Below, piece after piece: positions 1-8,643 of a stretch of 64,000 bases of DNA. This DNA is from Streptomyces sp. YS415. GTDB lineage: Bacteria; Actinomycetota; Actinomycetes; Streptomycetales; Streptomycetaceae. How positions within the stretch are numbered: position 1 is the stretch's first letter; every line of letters begins with the position of its first letter. The position numbers and the translations under genes are program-made. The stretch lies in assembly GCF_023544665.1 (NCBI RefSeq), contig NZ_JAMJFL010000037.1, forward strand, positions 1-64,000, in the 5' to 3' direction. Below the pieces are notes generated by a model. It searched no databases. It saw nothing but the letters and a program-made list of their open reading frames with translations, and had not been told where the DNA came from.

Positions 1-129
1 TCGGCATGGGGGACGGGATCCATCGGGCCAGCGCCACGGGGTTGGGCGGGCCCCCGGTCGGCGCCACGACGATCGGCGTGCATCCCGTCGGCGCCGGGCG
101 CGTCGGCATGGGGGACGGGATCCATCGGG
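1..129. repeat. Imperfect direct repeat, 102-bp period, inside the low-complexity gene
   Basis: A segment of 27 identical bases occurs at 1-27 and again at 103-129, and similarity continues for about a dozen bases. The period of 102 bp is 34 codons, so the repeat keeps the frame and encodes PMDPVPHADA twice. Shorter GGCGCC-centred units recur between the copies. It looks like in-frame tandem expansion of a disordered segment; more copies may lie beyond the window edge. Confidence 0.7.
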
Positions 130-887
130 TCGGCGCCACGGGCATCGGTGGGCACGGCGCCCTTTGAGTCGGCGCCCTGGGCGTCGGCACTCCCCCCGCT
201 GGGGTCATGGGCGTCGGGAGCCGTCGCGTTGCCGCCAAACGCGGTGGGGCCCTTGGTGTCCCCTGCCCGGAAGGCGTGCCCGGCGGGGCCTGTCTCGGTG
301 GGCTGCTCCTCCGGTGAGTCCACATCGGCGGGCAGCCGGAACGCGCCGGAGAGCAGTTCTCGCAGGGCGCGGGCGCGGGCCGCCGGTGCGTCGCCCGGCG
401 TGGGGTGCGCGGGGCGGGGGTGACGCGCGCGCCCCGGGCTCAGGGTCGCCGCCGGCTCCGCCTCGGTCCGGCGCCGATCCCGGCGCGCGGCACGTAGCGC
501 TTCCCGCGCGACATCCGCGGGGCGGGCTGCCGGTGGGTCGGCGGAGGCAGTCCCGGGCGCCGGTTCGGACGTGCCCACCCCGGTGTCACCCGCCGGGTCC
601 GTGCCGGGCCCGGCGGCGGCGCGCCGCAGTGCAGCGCGTACGGCGTCGGCGGGCCGGACCTCACGCGCCTCCGACGGCTCCCCGGCGGGACGATCCGCGT
701 CACCGGACCCCCCGTCGGCGGCGTCGTCCGCGCCCCCGGATCCCCTGCTCTCCCCCGACGTCCGCTCAGCCGTTGCCGGCGGCTCCGTGGAGGAACCAGC
801 CGCGCCGAGCGCACCCCCGTCCCTCTCCTCCCGCTCTCGCGCGGCCCTCAGCGCGCGGCGGGCCTCTTCGGACGGGCGGGGTGTCAT
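1..887 (-). CDS. Incomplete low-complexity protein downstream of SNF2 helicase (C-terminal part outside window)
   Basis: An open frame on the minus strand runs from an ATG at 887 to the window edge without a stop (295 codons visible). The ATG overlaps the TGA of the helicase gene (ATGA), so the two are probably translationally coupled. The visible part is rich in Ala, Pro, Asp, Gly and Arg. It has repeated Arg/Ala segments of the type ALRAAR, which could be short helices, then a Pro/Asp tract containing PMDPVPHADA twice. No catalytic domain is visible. Streptomyces SNF2 helicases are often followed by a SWIM zinc-finger protein with a similar disordered N-terminus, so that is the best guess, from context only. 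The true start and frame are well supported; the function is not. Confidence 0.65.
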   Translation of the reverse strand, partial: MTPRPSEEARRALRAAREREERDGGALGAAGSSTEPPATAERTSGESRGSGGADDAADGGSGDADRPAGEPSEAREVRPADAVRAALRRAAAGPGTDPAGDTGVGTSEPAPGTASADPPAARPADVAREALRAARRDRRRTEAEPAATLSPGRARHPRPAHPTPGDAPAARARALRELLSGAFRLPADVDSPEEQPTETGPAGHAFRAGDTKGPTAFGGNATAPDAHDPSGGSADAQGADSKGAVPTDARGADPMDPVPHADAPGADGMHADRRGADRGPAQPRGAGPMDPVPHA

Positions 888-3718
888 GGGGTCCTCCGCA
901 AGGAGACCAGGTCGGAGAGTTCGCGGGCCGTCAGTTCGGTGAGGGCGGACTCGCCGGAGCCGAGGATCGCGTCGGCGAGGGCCCGCTTGGACTCCAGCAT
1001 GGCCGCGATGCGGTCCTCGATCGTGCCCTCGGTGATGAGGCGGTGGACCTGGACGGGCTGGGTCTGGCCGATGCGGTAGGCGCGGTCGGTGGCCTGTTCC
1101 TCCACGGCCGGGTTCCACCAGCGGTCGAAGTGGACGACATGACCGGCTCGGGTGAGGTTCAGGCCGGTGCCGGCCGCCTTCAGGGAGAGCACCAGGACCG
1201 GGGTCTCGCCCGCCTGGAAGCGGTCCACCATGCGCTCGCGCTCCGGAATCGGTGTGCCGCCGTGGAGGAGGTCCACGGGGACCGCGCGGGAGGCGAGGTG
1301 GGAGGTGATCAGCCGGGCCATCCCGACGTACTGCGTGAAGACCAGCGCCGAGCCGTCCTCCGACAGCAGGGTGTCCAGGAGTTCGTCGAGCAGCGCCAGC
1401 TTGCCGGAGCGGGCCACGAGGGTCTCGCCCGCGGCGGGTTCCTTCAGGTACAGCGCGGGGTGGTCGCAGATCTGCTTCAGCGCCGACAGCAGCTTCAGCA
1501 CCAGGCCCCGGCGCGCCATCCCCTCCGCCGTCTCGATGGCGAGCATCGACTCCCGCACCACCGCCTCGTACAGCGCGGCCTGCTCGCGGGTGAGCGGCAC
1601 CGGGTGGTCGGTCTCGGTCTTGGGCGGCAGCTCGGGAACGATGCCGGGGTCGGACTTCTTGCGGCGCAGGAGGAAGGGCCGCACGAGTCGCGCCAGCCGC
1701 TCGACCGCCTCCTGGTCCTCGCCGTTCTCCACCGCCCGCGCGTGCCGGGCCCGGAACGACTTCAGCGGGCCGAGGAGCCCGGGGGTCGTCCAGTCCAGCA
1801 GCGCCCACAGCTCGGAGAGGTTGTTCTCCACCGGTGTGCCGGTCAGCGCCACCCGCGCCGGGGTCGCAATGGTGCGCAGGGCCTTGGCCGTCGCCGAGTA
1901 GGGGTTCTTCACGTGCTGTGCCTCGTCCGCGACGACCATGCCCCAGGCCTGCTGGGCGAGGACCGGCGCCGCGGACCGCATGGTGCCGTACGTCGTCAGG
2001 ACGAAGCCGCCGGTCAGGTCGTCCAGGGTGCGGTCGGGGCCGTGGAAGCGGCGCACGGGGACGCCGGGTGCGAAGCGGGTGATCTCGCGCTGCCAGTTGC
2101 CGAGCAGGGAGGCCGGGCAGATCACCAGGGTCGGTTCGCTGCGGGCCCGCTTCAGGTGCAGCGCGATGAGGGTGACGGTCTTGCCCAGGCCCATGTCGTC
2201 GGCGAGGCAGCCGCCGAGGCCGAGGGAGGTCATGAGGTCCAGCCAGGCCAGGCCGCGGAGTTGGTAGTCGCGCAGGGTGGCGGCCAGGCCCGGAGGCGGC
2301 GCGGCGGGGCGGACGCCTGCCGTGAGCCGGTCGCGCAGGGCGGCGAGGGCGCCGACCGGCACCGCCTCCACCGACTCGCCGTCGACCTCCGCCGTGCCGG
2401 TGAGGGCGACGGACAGGGCGTCGACCGGGTCGAGCAGGCCCAGTTCGCGCTTGCGGGCCTTGCGGACGAGGGCGGGGTCCACCAGCACCCAGTGGTCGCG
2501 CAGCCGGACGACCGGGCGGTGCGCCTCGGCGAGCGCGTCCATCTCGGCCTCGCTGAGCGGCTCCCCGCCGAGCGCCAGCTGCCAGCGGAACTGGAGCAGG
2601 TCCTCGCTCTCGAAGAAGCCGGTGCCGTCGGTCGCCGAGCCGGGAGCGGGCCGTACGACCGCGGTGGCGGTGAGGTCCTGGGCGAGGTCCCGGGGCCAGT
2701 GCACCCCGACGCCCGCCGCGGCGAGCCGGGTCGCCGCGACCCCCAGCAGATCGCCCAGTTCCTCGTCCGTCAGGGCGAGGACGTCGGGCACGTCCTGCTC
2801 GGCGAGCCGGTCCAGCGGCGGCCAGACCCGGGCCGCGCGGCGCACCGCGAGGGCCGCGTCGACCCGCGCGCGGGGACCGAAGGCGGAGTCCGCCTCGCCC
2901 GCCCACAGCGCCGCCGCGTCGGCGACCAGGGTGGGGTCGGCGAGGCTGTGCACCTGGACGATCGCCGCGCCCGCGTTGCGCACGCCCTCCTCGCTGTCGA
3001 ACAGCTCGTGGGCCGCCAGGTCCAGGCGCAGCGAGATCCGCACGCCCGCGTCCATCCCGGCGGCGACCTCGGCCGCCCAGTCGTGCGCGTCGGGCAGGCG
3101 CTGCGGCCGGCGGTCCGCGAAGGGCTTGCCGCAGGCGTGGGGAGCGGCCGGGGTGCGGGGCAGGGTGTCGGCGACCGCGTCGAGGAAGGAGCGCATCAGG
3201 GCTTCCGGCTCGGGCAGCCGGAGCGGTCCCGGGCCGGGCAGCGGCACCGCGTGGCCTTCGTGGGGCAGGGCGGCGGCGATGGCCCGCAGGTGCGCGATGT
3301 CGTCCGGGTCGAGGGGGCCGGCCCGCCAGGCGTCGTGGCCGGTGGGGGTGAGCCCCGGGAGCAGCCGGCCGCGCGCGGTGAGCCGCAGGGCGTGCTGGGC
3401 GGCGGCGCCCCAGGCCGCGGTGGCGGGGTGGGCCGCGGGGTCGCGGCGGGCGCGGAGGAGGAGGGGCAGCGCGGCGTCGAGCGGGAGGGCCACGGCGGGT
3501 GCGGTCCTGCGGCGGGCGCCGGAGCCGTGCCGTCGGACGACGGTCAGCTCGGTGGGCTCGAGGCCCGTGGGCAGGGGGTCGTCGTCGGGGTCCCAGAAGG
3601 CGATCCGGCCCTCGCGCGGAAGCGGCGCGGGCAGGAAGACGGCGGCGAGGCGCACGGGCACCGAGTCCGCCGTACGAAGATCGCCGGTGCGGTCGGCCGC
3701 TGTCGCGGTGTCCTGCAT
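884..3718 (-). CDS. SNF2/Swi2-family DEAD/DEAH-like helicase (944 aa)
   Basis: A double-stranded-DNA translocase of the bacterial Snf2 (RapA/HepA-like) group. The N-terminal half (about 1-480) is the variable SNF2_assoc region. The ATPase core follows: motif I DDMGLGKT near residue 509, motif II DEAQ near 597, then LTGTPVENNLSELW. The C-terminal RecA-like lobe has HGGTP, GTGLNLTRAGHVVHFDRWW and RAYRIGQTQPVQ near 884, the last being a Snf2 hallmark. I chose ATG 3718 because GGGAGG lies 11 nt upstream. A GTG four codons earlier (3730) sits inside that ribosome-binding site. The next gene starts in its stop codon. Partner proteins and substrate are not evident from sequence; a role in transcription recycling or repair is inference. 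Confidence 0.93.
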   Translation of the reverse strand: MQDTATAADRTGDLRTADSVPVRLAAVFLPAPLPREGRIAFWDPDDDPLPTGLEPTELTVVRRHGSGARRRTAPAVALPLDAALPLLLRARRDPAAHPATAAWGAAAQHALRLTARGRLLPGLTPTGHDAWRAGPLDPDDIAHLRAIAAALPHEGHAVPLPGPGPLRLPEPEALMRSFLDAVADTLPRTPAAPHACGKPFADRRPQRLPDAHDWAAEVAAGMDAGVRISLRLDLAAHELFDSEEGVRNAGAAIVQVHSLADPTLVADAAALWAGEADSAFGPRARVDAALAVRRAARVWPPLDRLAEQDVPDVLALTDEELGDLLGVAATRLAAAGVGVHWPRDLAQDLTATAVVRPAPGSATDGTGFFESEDLLQFRWQLALGGEPLSEAEMDALAEAHRPVVRLRDHWVLVDPALVRKARKRELGLLDPVDALSVALTGTAEVDGESVEAVPVGALAALRDRLTAGVRPAAPPPGLAATLRDYQLRGLAWLDLMTSLGLGGCLADDMGLGKTVTLIALHLKRARSEPTLVICPASLLGNWQREITRFAPGVPVRRFHGPDRTLDDLTGGFVLTTYGTMRSAAPVLAQQAWGMVVADEAQHVKNPYSATAKALRTIATPARVALTGTPVENNLSELWALLDWTTPGLLGPLKSFRARHARAVENGEDQEAVERLARLVRPFLLRRKKSDPGIVPELPPKTETDHPVPLTREQAALYEAVVRESMLAIETAEGMARRGLVLKLLSALKQICDHPALYLKEPAAGETLVARSGKLALLDELLDTLLSEDGSALVFTQYVGMARLITSHLASRAVPVDLLHGGTPIPERERMVDRFQAGETPVLVLSLKAAGTGLNLTRAGHVVHFDRWWNPAVEEQATDRAYRIGQTQPVQVHRLITEGTIEDRIAAMLESKRALADAILGSGESALTELTARELSDLVSLRRTP

Positions 3719-3770
3719 ACGCCCTGTCACCTCCCGCCTTTGAGTCGGATCAGTCGTCTTCGACTCTACG

Positions 3771-3796
3771 GGCGGGGTCTGACAATCGGCCCCGCC
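3771..3796. terminator. Candidate hairpin terminator downstream of the sugar-uptake/kinase genes
   Basis: GGCGGGG (3771-3777) pairs with CCCCGCC (3790-3796) across a 12-nt loop. It lies between the end of the small membrane-protein gene (3821) and the helicase start (3718), so it would end minus-strand transcription. No U-tract follows, as is common in Streptomyces. Confidence 0.5.
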
Positions 3797-3820
3797 GACC
3801 GGTCCGGGCGGGCCGGACGG

Positions 3821-4414
3821 CTAAGGGACCGTGCGGGAGACGACGTAGACCATGGGGAAGGTCGGGTTGCCGGTGTTCACCACGATGTCCTGCGTGGGGG
3901 CGGGGTTCTTCTGTTCGCGGACGATCCCGAAGTTGTCGCCGGGGCGGGAGCCCTCGCCGGCGAACTTCCAGCCCGTCACCTTCTGGTCGCGGGTCCCGAT
4001 GGTGATGTCGTGCCGCTTCAGGTCGTTGCGGTGCAGCCCGAGCTCGGCCAGGAAGGCGTCCAGACCGGCGTGCGTGGTCTGGAACTGGACGTAGAGCCGG
4101 CTGGTGCGCCAGTTGTTCGTCTCGTAGTGCGCGACCTGGTTCGCGGGGTGCGGGACCGGCACCTGGTAGAGGCGGCGCTGGAGCTTGGAGGGCCAGCCCT
4201 CGGTGAGTCCCCTCGCCGCGTACTTGGCCTCCTTGTCCTTGCCGCTGTCCCGGCTCTGGTTGGCGGAGATCACCAGGTAGCCGGCCGGTACGCCGATGAG
4301 CAGGACGATGATGATCAGGGTGAGCGCCCGGCGGCGGATCACGTGGCGCCGGTCCTCGGCGGGCCGGGACGGCTCGTCCGCCGGTTCGGCCTGGTGGGGC
4401 AGTTCAGGGGTCAC
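3821..4414 (-). CDS. Single-pass membrane protein of unknown function (197 aa), coupled to ROK kinase
   Basis: GTG start overlaps the TGA of the ROK kinase gene (GTGA). Residues 1-25 are polar and Glu/Pro-rich. A basic stretch RRR and a hydrophobic segment around 29-48 form one transmembrane helix. The remaining ~145 residues carry no Cys motif and would lie outside the cytoplasm if the positive-inside rule holds. I do not recognise a named domain. Its position as last gene behind a sugar kinase suggests a conserved Streptomyces membrane protein, but a link to sugar metabolism is only positional. Confidence 0.8.
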   Translation of the reverse strand: MTPELPHQAEPADEPSRPAEDRRHVIRRRALTLIIIVLLIGVPAGYLVISANQSRDSGKDKEAKYAARGLTEGWPSKLQRRLYQVPVPHPANQVAHYETNNWRTSRLYVQFQTTHAGLDAFLAELGLHRNDLKRHDITIGTRDQKVTGWKFAGEGSRPGDNFGIVREQKNPAPTQDIVVNTGNPTFPMVYVVSRTVP

Positions 4415-5559
4415 ACGGGCCCCTGCGACGCACGGAGGGACGACACGTACCGCTCGTAGCGCTCATGGCGCTCCACCCGGCGCCGATTGGCGCGCCGGAA
4501 GCGGCGGGCGACCAGGCGGGCGAGGTCGGCGGCACCGACCATGCCGGCCTCGGGGCCGAGCTGGGCGCGCGCGATGCGGGCCTCGGGGCGGTAGCCGCGG
4601 CCGGTCAGGTGGCGCTTGAACGCTTCCCGCGCGGGGACGATGAGCAGGTCGTCGGCGGCCGAGACACCACCGCCGATGACGAAGCAGGACGGGTCGAGGG
4701 CCGCCGCCAGGTTGGCGATGCCGACGCCGAGCCACTGGCCGATGTCCTGGAACAGCTCGATGCACATGGCGTCGCCGTCCCGGGCCAGCTCGGTGATGAC
4801 CGGGCCGGTGATGTCGGCGACGCTGCCCTTGACGCGCTCGATGAGCCCGTACGCCACCGGGGAGTCGGCCGCGGCCAGCTCGCGTGCCTCGCGCACCAGT
4901 GCGTTGCCGGAGCTGTACTGCTCCCAGCAGCCGCGGTTGCCGCACGGGCAGCGGTGGCCGCCGGGCACGACCTGCATATGGCCGAACTCGCCGGCCACGC
5001 CGAACTTGCCGCGCTTGACCTGCCCGTCCTCCAGGATGGCGCCGCCGATCCCGGTGCCCAGCGTGATCATCACCAGGTGGTCCTCGCCGCGGCCCGCGCC
5101 GAAGCGCCACTCCGCCCAGGCGGCGGTGTTGGCGTCGTTGTCGACGAGTACGGGCACGGCGAGCCGCCCGGCGAGACGGTCCCTGAGCGGTTCGTTGCGC
5201 CAGGACAGGTGCGGGGCGAACAGGACGCGGTTGCGGTCGGCGTCCACCCAGCCGGCCGCGCCGATGCCGACGGCGTGCACGTCGTGCCGGTCGGACAGGT
5301 CCAGGACCAGTTCGACGATGGTGTCCTCGACGACCTGGGGGCTCTTGGACTTGTCCGGGGTCTCCGCGCGGAGCTTCTCCAGGATGTTGCCGTCGGCGTC
5401 GACGACGCCGGCCATCACCTTGGTGCCGCCGATGTCGATGCCCACGGTGGGGACCCGGGGGGCGGTCAGGTGTGACCGGCGCTCCCTGGTGCCGACGGTG
5501 CGCAGAGCTGTGGCGCGGCGGGAGCCGATGGGGGCGTTGAAGGTGCCGTAGGTGCTCAT
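4411..5559 (-). CDS. ROK-family sugar kinase, glucokinase-like (382 aa)
   Basis: Cytoplasmic ATP-dependent sugar kinase. An ATP-binding IDIGGTK motif lies at about residues 40-47, the catalytic Asp in DNDANTAA near 141, and GTGIGGAI follows. The ROK zinc site HRCPCGNRGCWEQ lies near 200-212, with all Cys and the His present. The ~35-residue N-terminal extension before the fold is longer than in GlkA-type enzymes, and the Arg-rich C-terminus is unusual. It follows the ABC sugar importer genes after 116 bp, so it probably phosphorylates the imported sugar. The exact substrate cannot be read from sequence. It lacks the N-terminal HTH of ROK repressors, so a kinase role is preferred. Confidence 0.9.
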   Translation of the reverse strand: MSTYGTFNAPIGSRRATALRTVGTRERRSHLTAPRVPTVGIDIGGTKVMAGVVDADGNILEKLRAETPDKSKSPQVVEDTIVELVLDLSDRHDVHAVGIGAAGWVDADRNRVLFAPHLSWRNEPLRDRLAGRLAVPVLVDNDANTAAWAEWRFGAGRGEDHLVMITLGTGIGGAILEDGQVKRGKFGVAGEFGHMQVVPGGHRCPCGNRGCWEQYSSGNALVREARELAAADSPVAYGLIERVKGSVADITGPVITELARDGDAMCIELFQDIGQWLGVGIANLAAALDPSCFVIGGGVSAADDLLIVPAREAFKRHLTGRGYRPEARIARAQLGPEAGMVGAADLARLVARRFRRANRRRVERHERYERYVSSLRASQGPV

Positions 5560-5675
5560 CGGGCCCGATTCTGCCTCACCGCGGGCAGGGGTGCCGTCGA
5601 GGGAAACAATGGGGTGGTTTCTGCCGTACGCCGTCCGCGGACCGGATCCGGCTGGTCGTGCGGCTCCCCGCGCCT

Positions 5676-6446
5676 CTAGGCACGTTTCAGTTCCCGGCGC
5701 AGATCATCGAGCTCGTTGCCGCCTGCCATCTGTCTGGTCAGCTCGTCCAGGGTGATGTCGTGCCGCTTGTGGTTGCCCACCATCGTGCCCCTCTTCAGCA
5801 GCACGAAGCGGTCGCCGACCATATACGCGTGGTGCGGATTGTGTGTGATGAACACAACGCCCAGGCCCTCGTCCCGCGCCGCCGCCACGAGCTTCAGGAC
5901 CACGCCCGACTGCTTCACGCCGAGCGCCGCGGTCGGTTCGTCCAGGACGAGGACCTTCGCTCCGAAGTGCACCGCCCGCGCGATGGCCACGCACTGGCGT
6001 TCGCCGCCGGAGAGGGTGCCGATGGGCTGGTCGACGTCGCGGAGGTCGATGCCCATGTTCCGCAGCTCCGCATGGGTGGTGCGGCGCATGTGGTCGACGT
6101 CCATGCGCTTGAAGGGGCCGACGCCCTTGCGGGGCTCGGAGCCGAGGAAGAAGTTCCGCCACACCGGCATCAGCGGTACGACGGCCAGGTCCTGGTAGAC
6201 CGTCGCGATGCCGCGGTCCAGGGCCTCGCGCGGGGAGGACAGTTTCGTCTCCTCGCCGTCGATGCGCAGGGCGCCGCCGTCGTGCTGGTGCAACCCCGAG
6301 ATGATCTTGATGAGGGTGGACTTGCCCGCGCCGTTGTCGCCCAGGACGCAGGTGATCTCGCCCGCGTGGACCTCCAGGGAGACGCCTTGCAGGGCGCGGA
6401 TGGTGCCGTAGTGCTTGCTGACGTCCGCCAGCTCGACGAGTGTCAC
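5676..6446 (-). CDS. Sugar ABC transporter ATP-binding protein (256 aa)
   Basis: Single-domain ATPase of the ribose/fructose (CUT2) importer class. Walker A GDNGAGKST lies at about 33-41, signature LSGGERQ near 145, Walker B VLVLDEPTAA near 165, and the switch His in ITHN near 196. Many CUT2 ATPases carry two fused ABC domains. This one has a single domain, like FrcA-type proteins, so two copies should pair with the permease dimer. The GTG start overlaps the permease stop (GTGA), and the gene is third in the binding protein-permease-ATPase operon. GTG 6446 is preferred because any longer frame would lie inside the permease gene. Confidence 0.92.
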   Translation of the reverse strand: MTLVELADVSKHYGTIRALQGVSLEVHAGEITCVLGDNGAGKSTLIKIISGLHQHDGGALRIDGEETKLSSPREALDRGIATVYQDLAVVPLMPVWRNFFLGSEPRKGVGPFKRMDVDHMRRTTHAELRNMGIDLRDVDQPIGTLSGGERQCVAIARAVHFGAKVLVLDEPTAALGVKQSGVVLKLVAAARDEGLGVVFITHNPHHAYMVGDRFVLLKRGTMVGNHKRHDITLDELTRQMAGGNELDDLRRELKRA

Positions 6447-7474
6447 TTGGTGGCCTCCGCGCGCTTGCGGACCCAGGCGTTGAGCAGGGTCGCGAGGAGC
6501 AGCATCGCTCCGAGGAAGAACTTGAACCAGTCGGGGTTCCACTCGGCGTAGACGATGCCCTTGCTGGTCATGCCGAAGATGAACGCGCCGACCGCGGAGC
6601 CGACCGCGCTGCCGTAGCCGCCGGTGATCAGGCAGCCGCCGATGACGGCCGCGATGATGTAGATCAGCTCGTTGCCGACGCCCTCGCCGGACTGGACGAC
6701 GTCGTAGGAGAAGAGCAGGTGCTGGCCGGAGATCCAGGCACCGAGGGCGACGCCCATGTAGAGGCCGATCTTGGTCTTGGCGACGGGGACGCCGACCGCC
6801 CGGGCCGCGTCCTGGTTGCCGCCGACCGCGAAGATCCAGTTGCCGGCGCGGGTGCGCAGCAGGATCCAGGAGGCGAGGGCGACCAGGCCGAACCACCACA
6901 CGATGGTCACCTTGACGTCGACGCCGCCGATGGTCAGCGTCGAGGCGAAGACGTCGCGCGCGCTGGCGAAGCCCTCCATGTCGGCGATCGACTTCGTGGA
7001 GACCGTGCCGTCGATCAGCTTGGTGAAGCCGAGGTTCATGCCGGTCAGCATCAGGAAGGTGCCGAGCGTGATGATGAAGCTCGGCAGTTTCGTGCGGGTG
7101 AGCATGATGCCGTTGAAGGCGCCGATGGCCAGCGTGACCAGCAGGGACACACCGACACCGACCCAGGTGTTGGCCGTCATCTGGTAGCTGAACATCGACG
7201 ACACCAGGGCCGAGGACGTCACCATGACGCCCGCCGACAGGTCGAACTCGCCGCCGATCATCAGCAGGGCGACGGGGACCGCCATGATGCCGATGGTGGA
7301 GGACGCGTACAGGACCGTGCTGAGGCTGGAGGCGCGCAGGAAGCCGTCGGCGGCGACCGCGAAGAAGAGGAAGACGGCGAGGGCGCCGACGACCGAGCCG
7401 AGTTCGGGGCGGCCGAGGAGCTTGCGCAGCGGTGAGGTCTCGACGAGCCGTTCGTCGACCGTCGTGGCGCTCAT
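6443..7474 (-). CDS. Sugar ABC transporter permease, CUT2 class (343 aa)
   Basis: Integral membrane permease of the RbsC/FrcC family with about 8-10 hydrophobic helices. The segments LMIGGEFDLSAG and IITLGTFLMLTGMNLG are typical of this family (GGxDLSVG and the following helices). The ATG overlaps the stop codon of the binding-protein gene (ATGA) and its own stop overlaps the ATPase start, so all three genes are coupled. The cytoplasmic C-terminus ends in KRAEATK. The substrate is probably a monosaccharide or inositol; the neighbouring dehydrogenase-like gene favours a cyclitol or similar polyol. Confidence 0.93.
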   Translation of the reverse strand: MSATTVDERLVETSPLRKLLGRPELGSVVGALAVFLFFAVAADGFLRASSLSTVLYASSTIGIMAVPVALLMIGGEFDLSAGVMVTSSALVSSMFSYQMTANTWVGVGVSLLVTLAIGAFNGIMLTRTKLPSFIITLGTFLMLTGMNLGFTKLIDGTVSTKSIADMEGFASARDVFASTLTIGGVDVKVTIVWWFGLVALASWILLRTRAGNWIFAVGGNQDAARAVGVPVAKTKIGLYMGVALGAWISGQHLLFSYDVVQSGEGVGNELIYIIAAVIGGCLITGGYGSAVGSAVGAFIFGMTSKGIVYAEWNPDWFKFFLGAMLLLATLLNAWVRKRAEATK

Positions 7475-8475
7475 CGGGTGCCCCGCTTCGTGTACTCCTC
7501 CAGCGCCGCGGCCTGGTCCCGGGTGATGATCTGCGGGCCGGTGAGCACGGGCTTGCCGCCGCCGAGGACGTCGTCGTTGTACTTGTACAGCCACAGCAGG
7601 TCGACGGCCTCGTAGCCCTGGAGGTACGGCTGCTGGTCCACCGCGAAGCCGAGGGTGCCGTCCTTGAGCGAGGCCGCCACCTTGGCGTTGAGGTCGAAGG
7701 TGACGATCTCGGCGTCGCTGCCGGCGCCCTGCTTGGCCTTGGCGGCGGTGTCGGCGTACGGGGCGCCGAGGGTGACGACGGAGTCGATGGAGCCGTCGGC
7801 CTGGAGCTTGGCCTCGATGGCGGACTGCACGTCCGGCATGCTGGTGCCGTTGACGTACAGGTCCTGGACGGTGCCGTCGAAGGTCTTCTTCACGCCGTCG
7901 CAGCGCTGTTCGTGACCGACGTTGCCCTGTTCGTGCAGCACGCAGACGGCCTTCTTGCGGCCGCGCTCGTTCAGCTCCTCGCCGACGGCCTCGCCCGCGA
8001 TGGTCTCGTCCTGGCCGATGTGGGTGAGCGCGCCGAACGCCTTGGACTGCTCCGAGCCGGAGTTCACCGTGATCACCGGGATGCCGGCCTTGCGGGCGCG
8101 GGCCACGGCGGCCTTCATGGCGTCGGGCTTGGCGAGGGTGACGATGATCCCGTCGACCTGCTTGTCGACGGCGGCGTCGACGAGCTGCGCCTGCTGCTGG
8201 CCCTCGTCGTCGTGGGAGTACAGGAAGTTGATGTTGTCCTTGACGGCGGCCTGCTCGGCGCCGCTCTGGACGATGTCCCAGAAGGTGTCGCCATCGCCCG
8301 AGTGGGTGATCATCGCGAAGGTCCAGCGGGGGGTGTTCACCGCCGCCTTGCCCTGGGCCGCCGCGGCCTTGCGGGCGTCCTCGGCGCGCTTGCCGCCGGT
8401 GCTGCTGCATCCGGCGAGGGACACGCACAGTGCCCCCGCCAGCGCGAATCCTGCCCAGGTCCTCAACCGTGCCAC
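7471..8475 (-). CDS. Sugar-binding lipoprotein of ABC importer (334 aa)
   Basis: Extracellular substrate-binding lipoprotein of the periplasmic-binding-protein-like I fold (RbsB family). The GTG start at 8475 gives a classical type II signal peptide ending in the lipobox LAGC near residue 20. A GAAGG stretch lies about 10 nt upstream. The body carries FAMITHSGDGDTFWDIVQSGAEQAA, the usual start of these proteins, written here as two motifs: FAMITHSGD and FWDIVQSGAEQA. The gene heads the binding protein-permease-ATPase operon. A GntR-type palindrome lies about 125 bp upstream, so uptake is likely repressed when the sugar is absent. Confidence 0.92.
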   Translation of the reverse strand: MARLRTWAGFALAGALCVSLAGCSSTGGKRAEDARKAAAAQGKAAVNTPRWTFAMITHSGDGDTFWDIVQSGAEQAAVKDNINFLYSHDDEGQQQAQLVDAAVDKQVDGIIVTLAKPDAMKAAVARARKAGIPVITVNSGSEQSKAFGALTHIGQDETIAGEAVGEELNERGRKKAVCVLHEQGNVGHEQRCDGVKKTFDGTVQDLYVNGTSMPDVQSAIEAKLQADGSIDSVVTLGAPYADTAAKAKQGAGSDAEIVTFDLNAKVAASLKDGTLGFAVDQQPYLQGYEAVDLLWLYKYNDDVLGGGKPVLTGPQIITRDQAAALEEYTKRGTR

Positions 8476-8599
8476 GAGGCCGTGCCCTTCTTGCTGTGTT
8501 CTGACGTACGCAAGGGGCCGGTGAATCACCAGCCCCAAGCGCCCCAGTATCAAACACAGGGATCATGCGCCTGGTGGCCGGGGACCGCGAGTCGGTCGC

Positions 8600-8615
8600 A
8601 TTGTCCGGACATTGA
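8600..8615. promoter_or_regulatory. Candidate GntR operator upstream of the sugar ABC operon
   Basis: ATTGTCCGGACATTGA contains the perfect palindrome TGTCCGGACA (8602-8611). The same core with matching flanks (ATTGTCCGGACAT) occurs at 9457-9469, next to the regulator and dehydrogenase genes. I found no third copy in the window. Assignment to the adjacent GntR protein is inference. Confidence 0.7.
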
Positions 8616-8643
8616 GACGAACCGAGGACCTGGAAGCAGGCCG

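Noticed and set aside
164..4459. Open frame of 1431 codons on the plus strand
   Set aside because: It lies antisense to the SNF2 helicase, membrane protein and ROK genes, which have recognisable domains. Its product is low-complexity Arg/Gly/Ala, a typical shadow of high-GC coding DNA.
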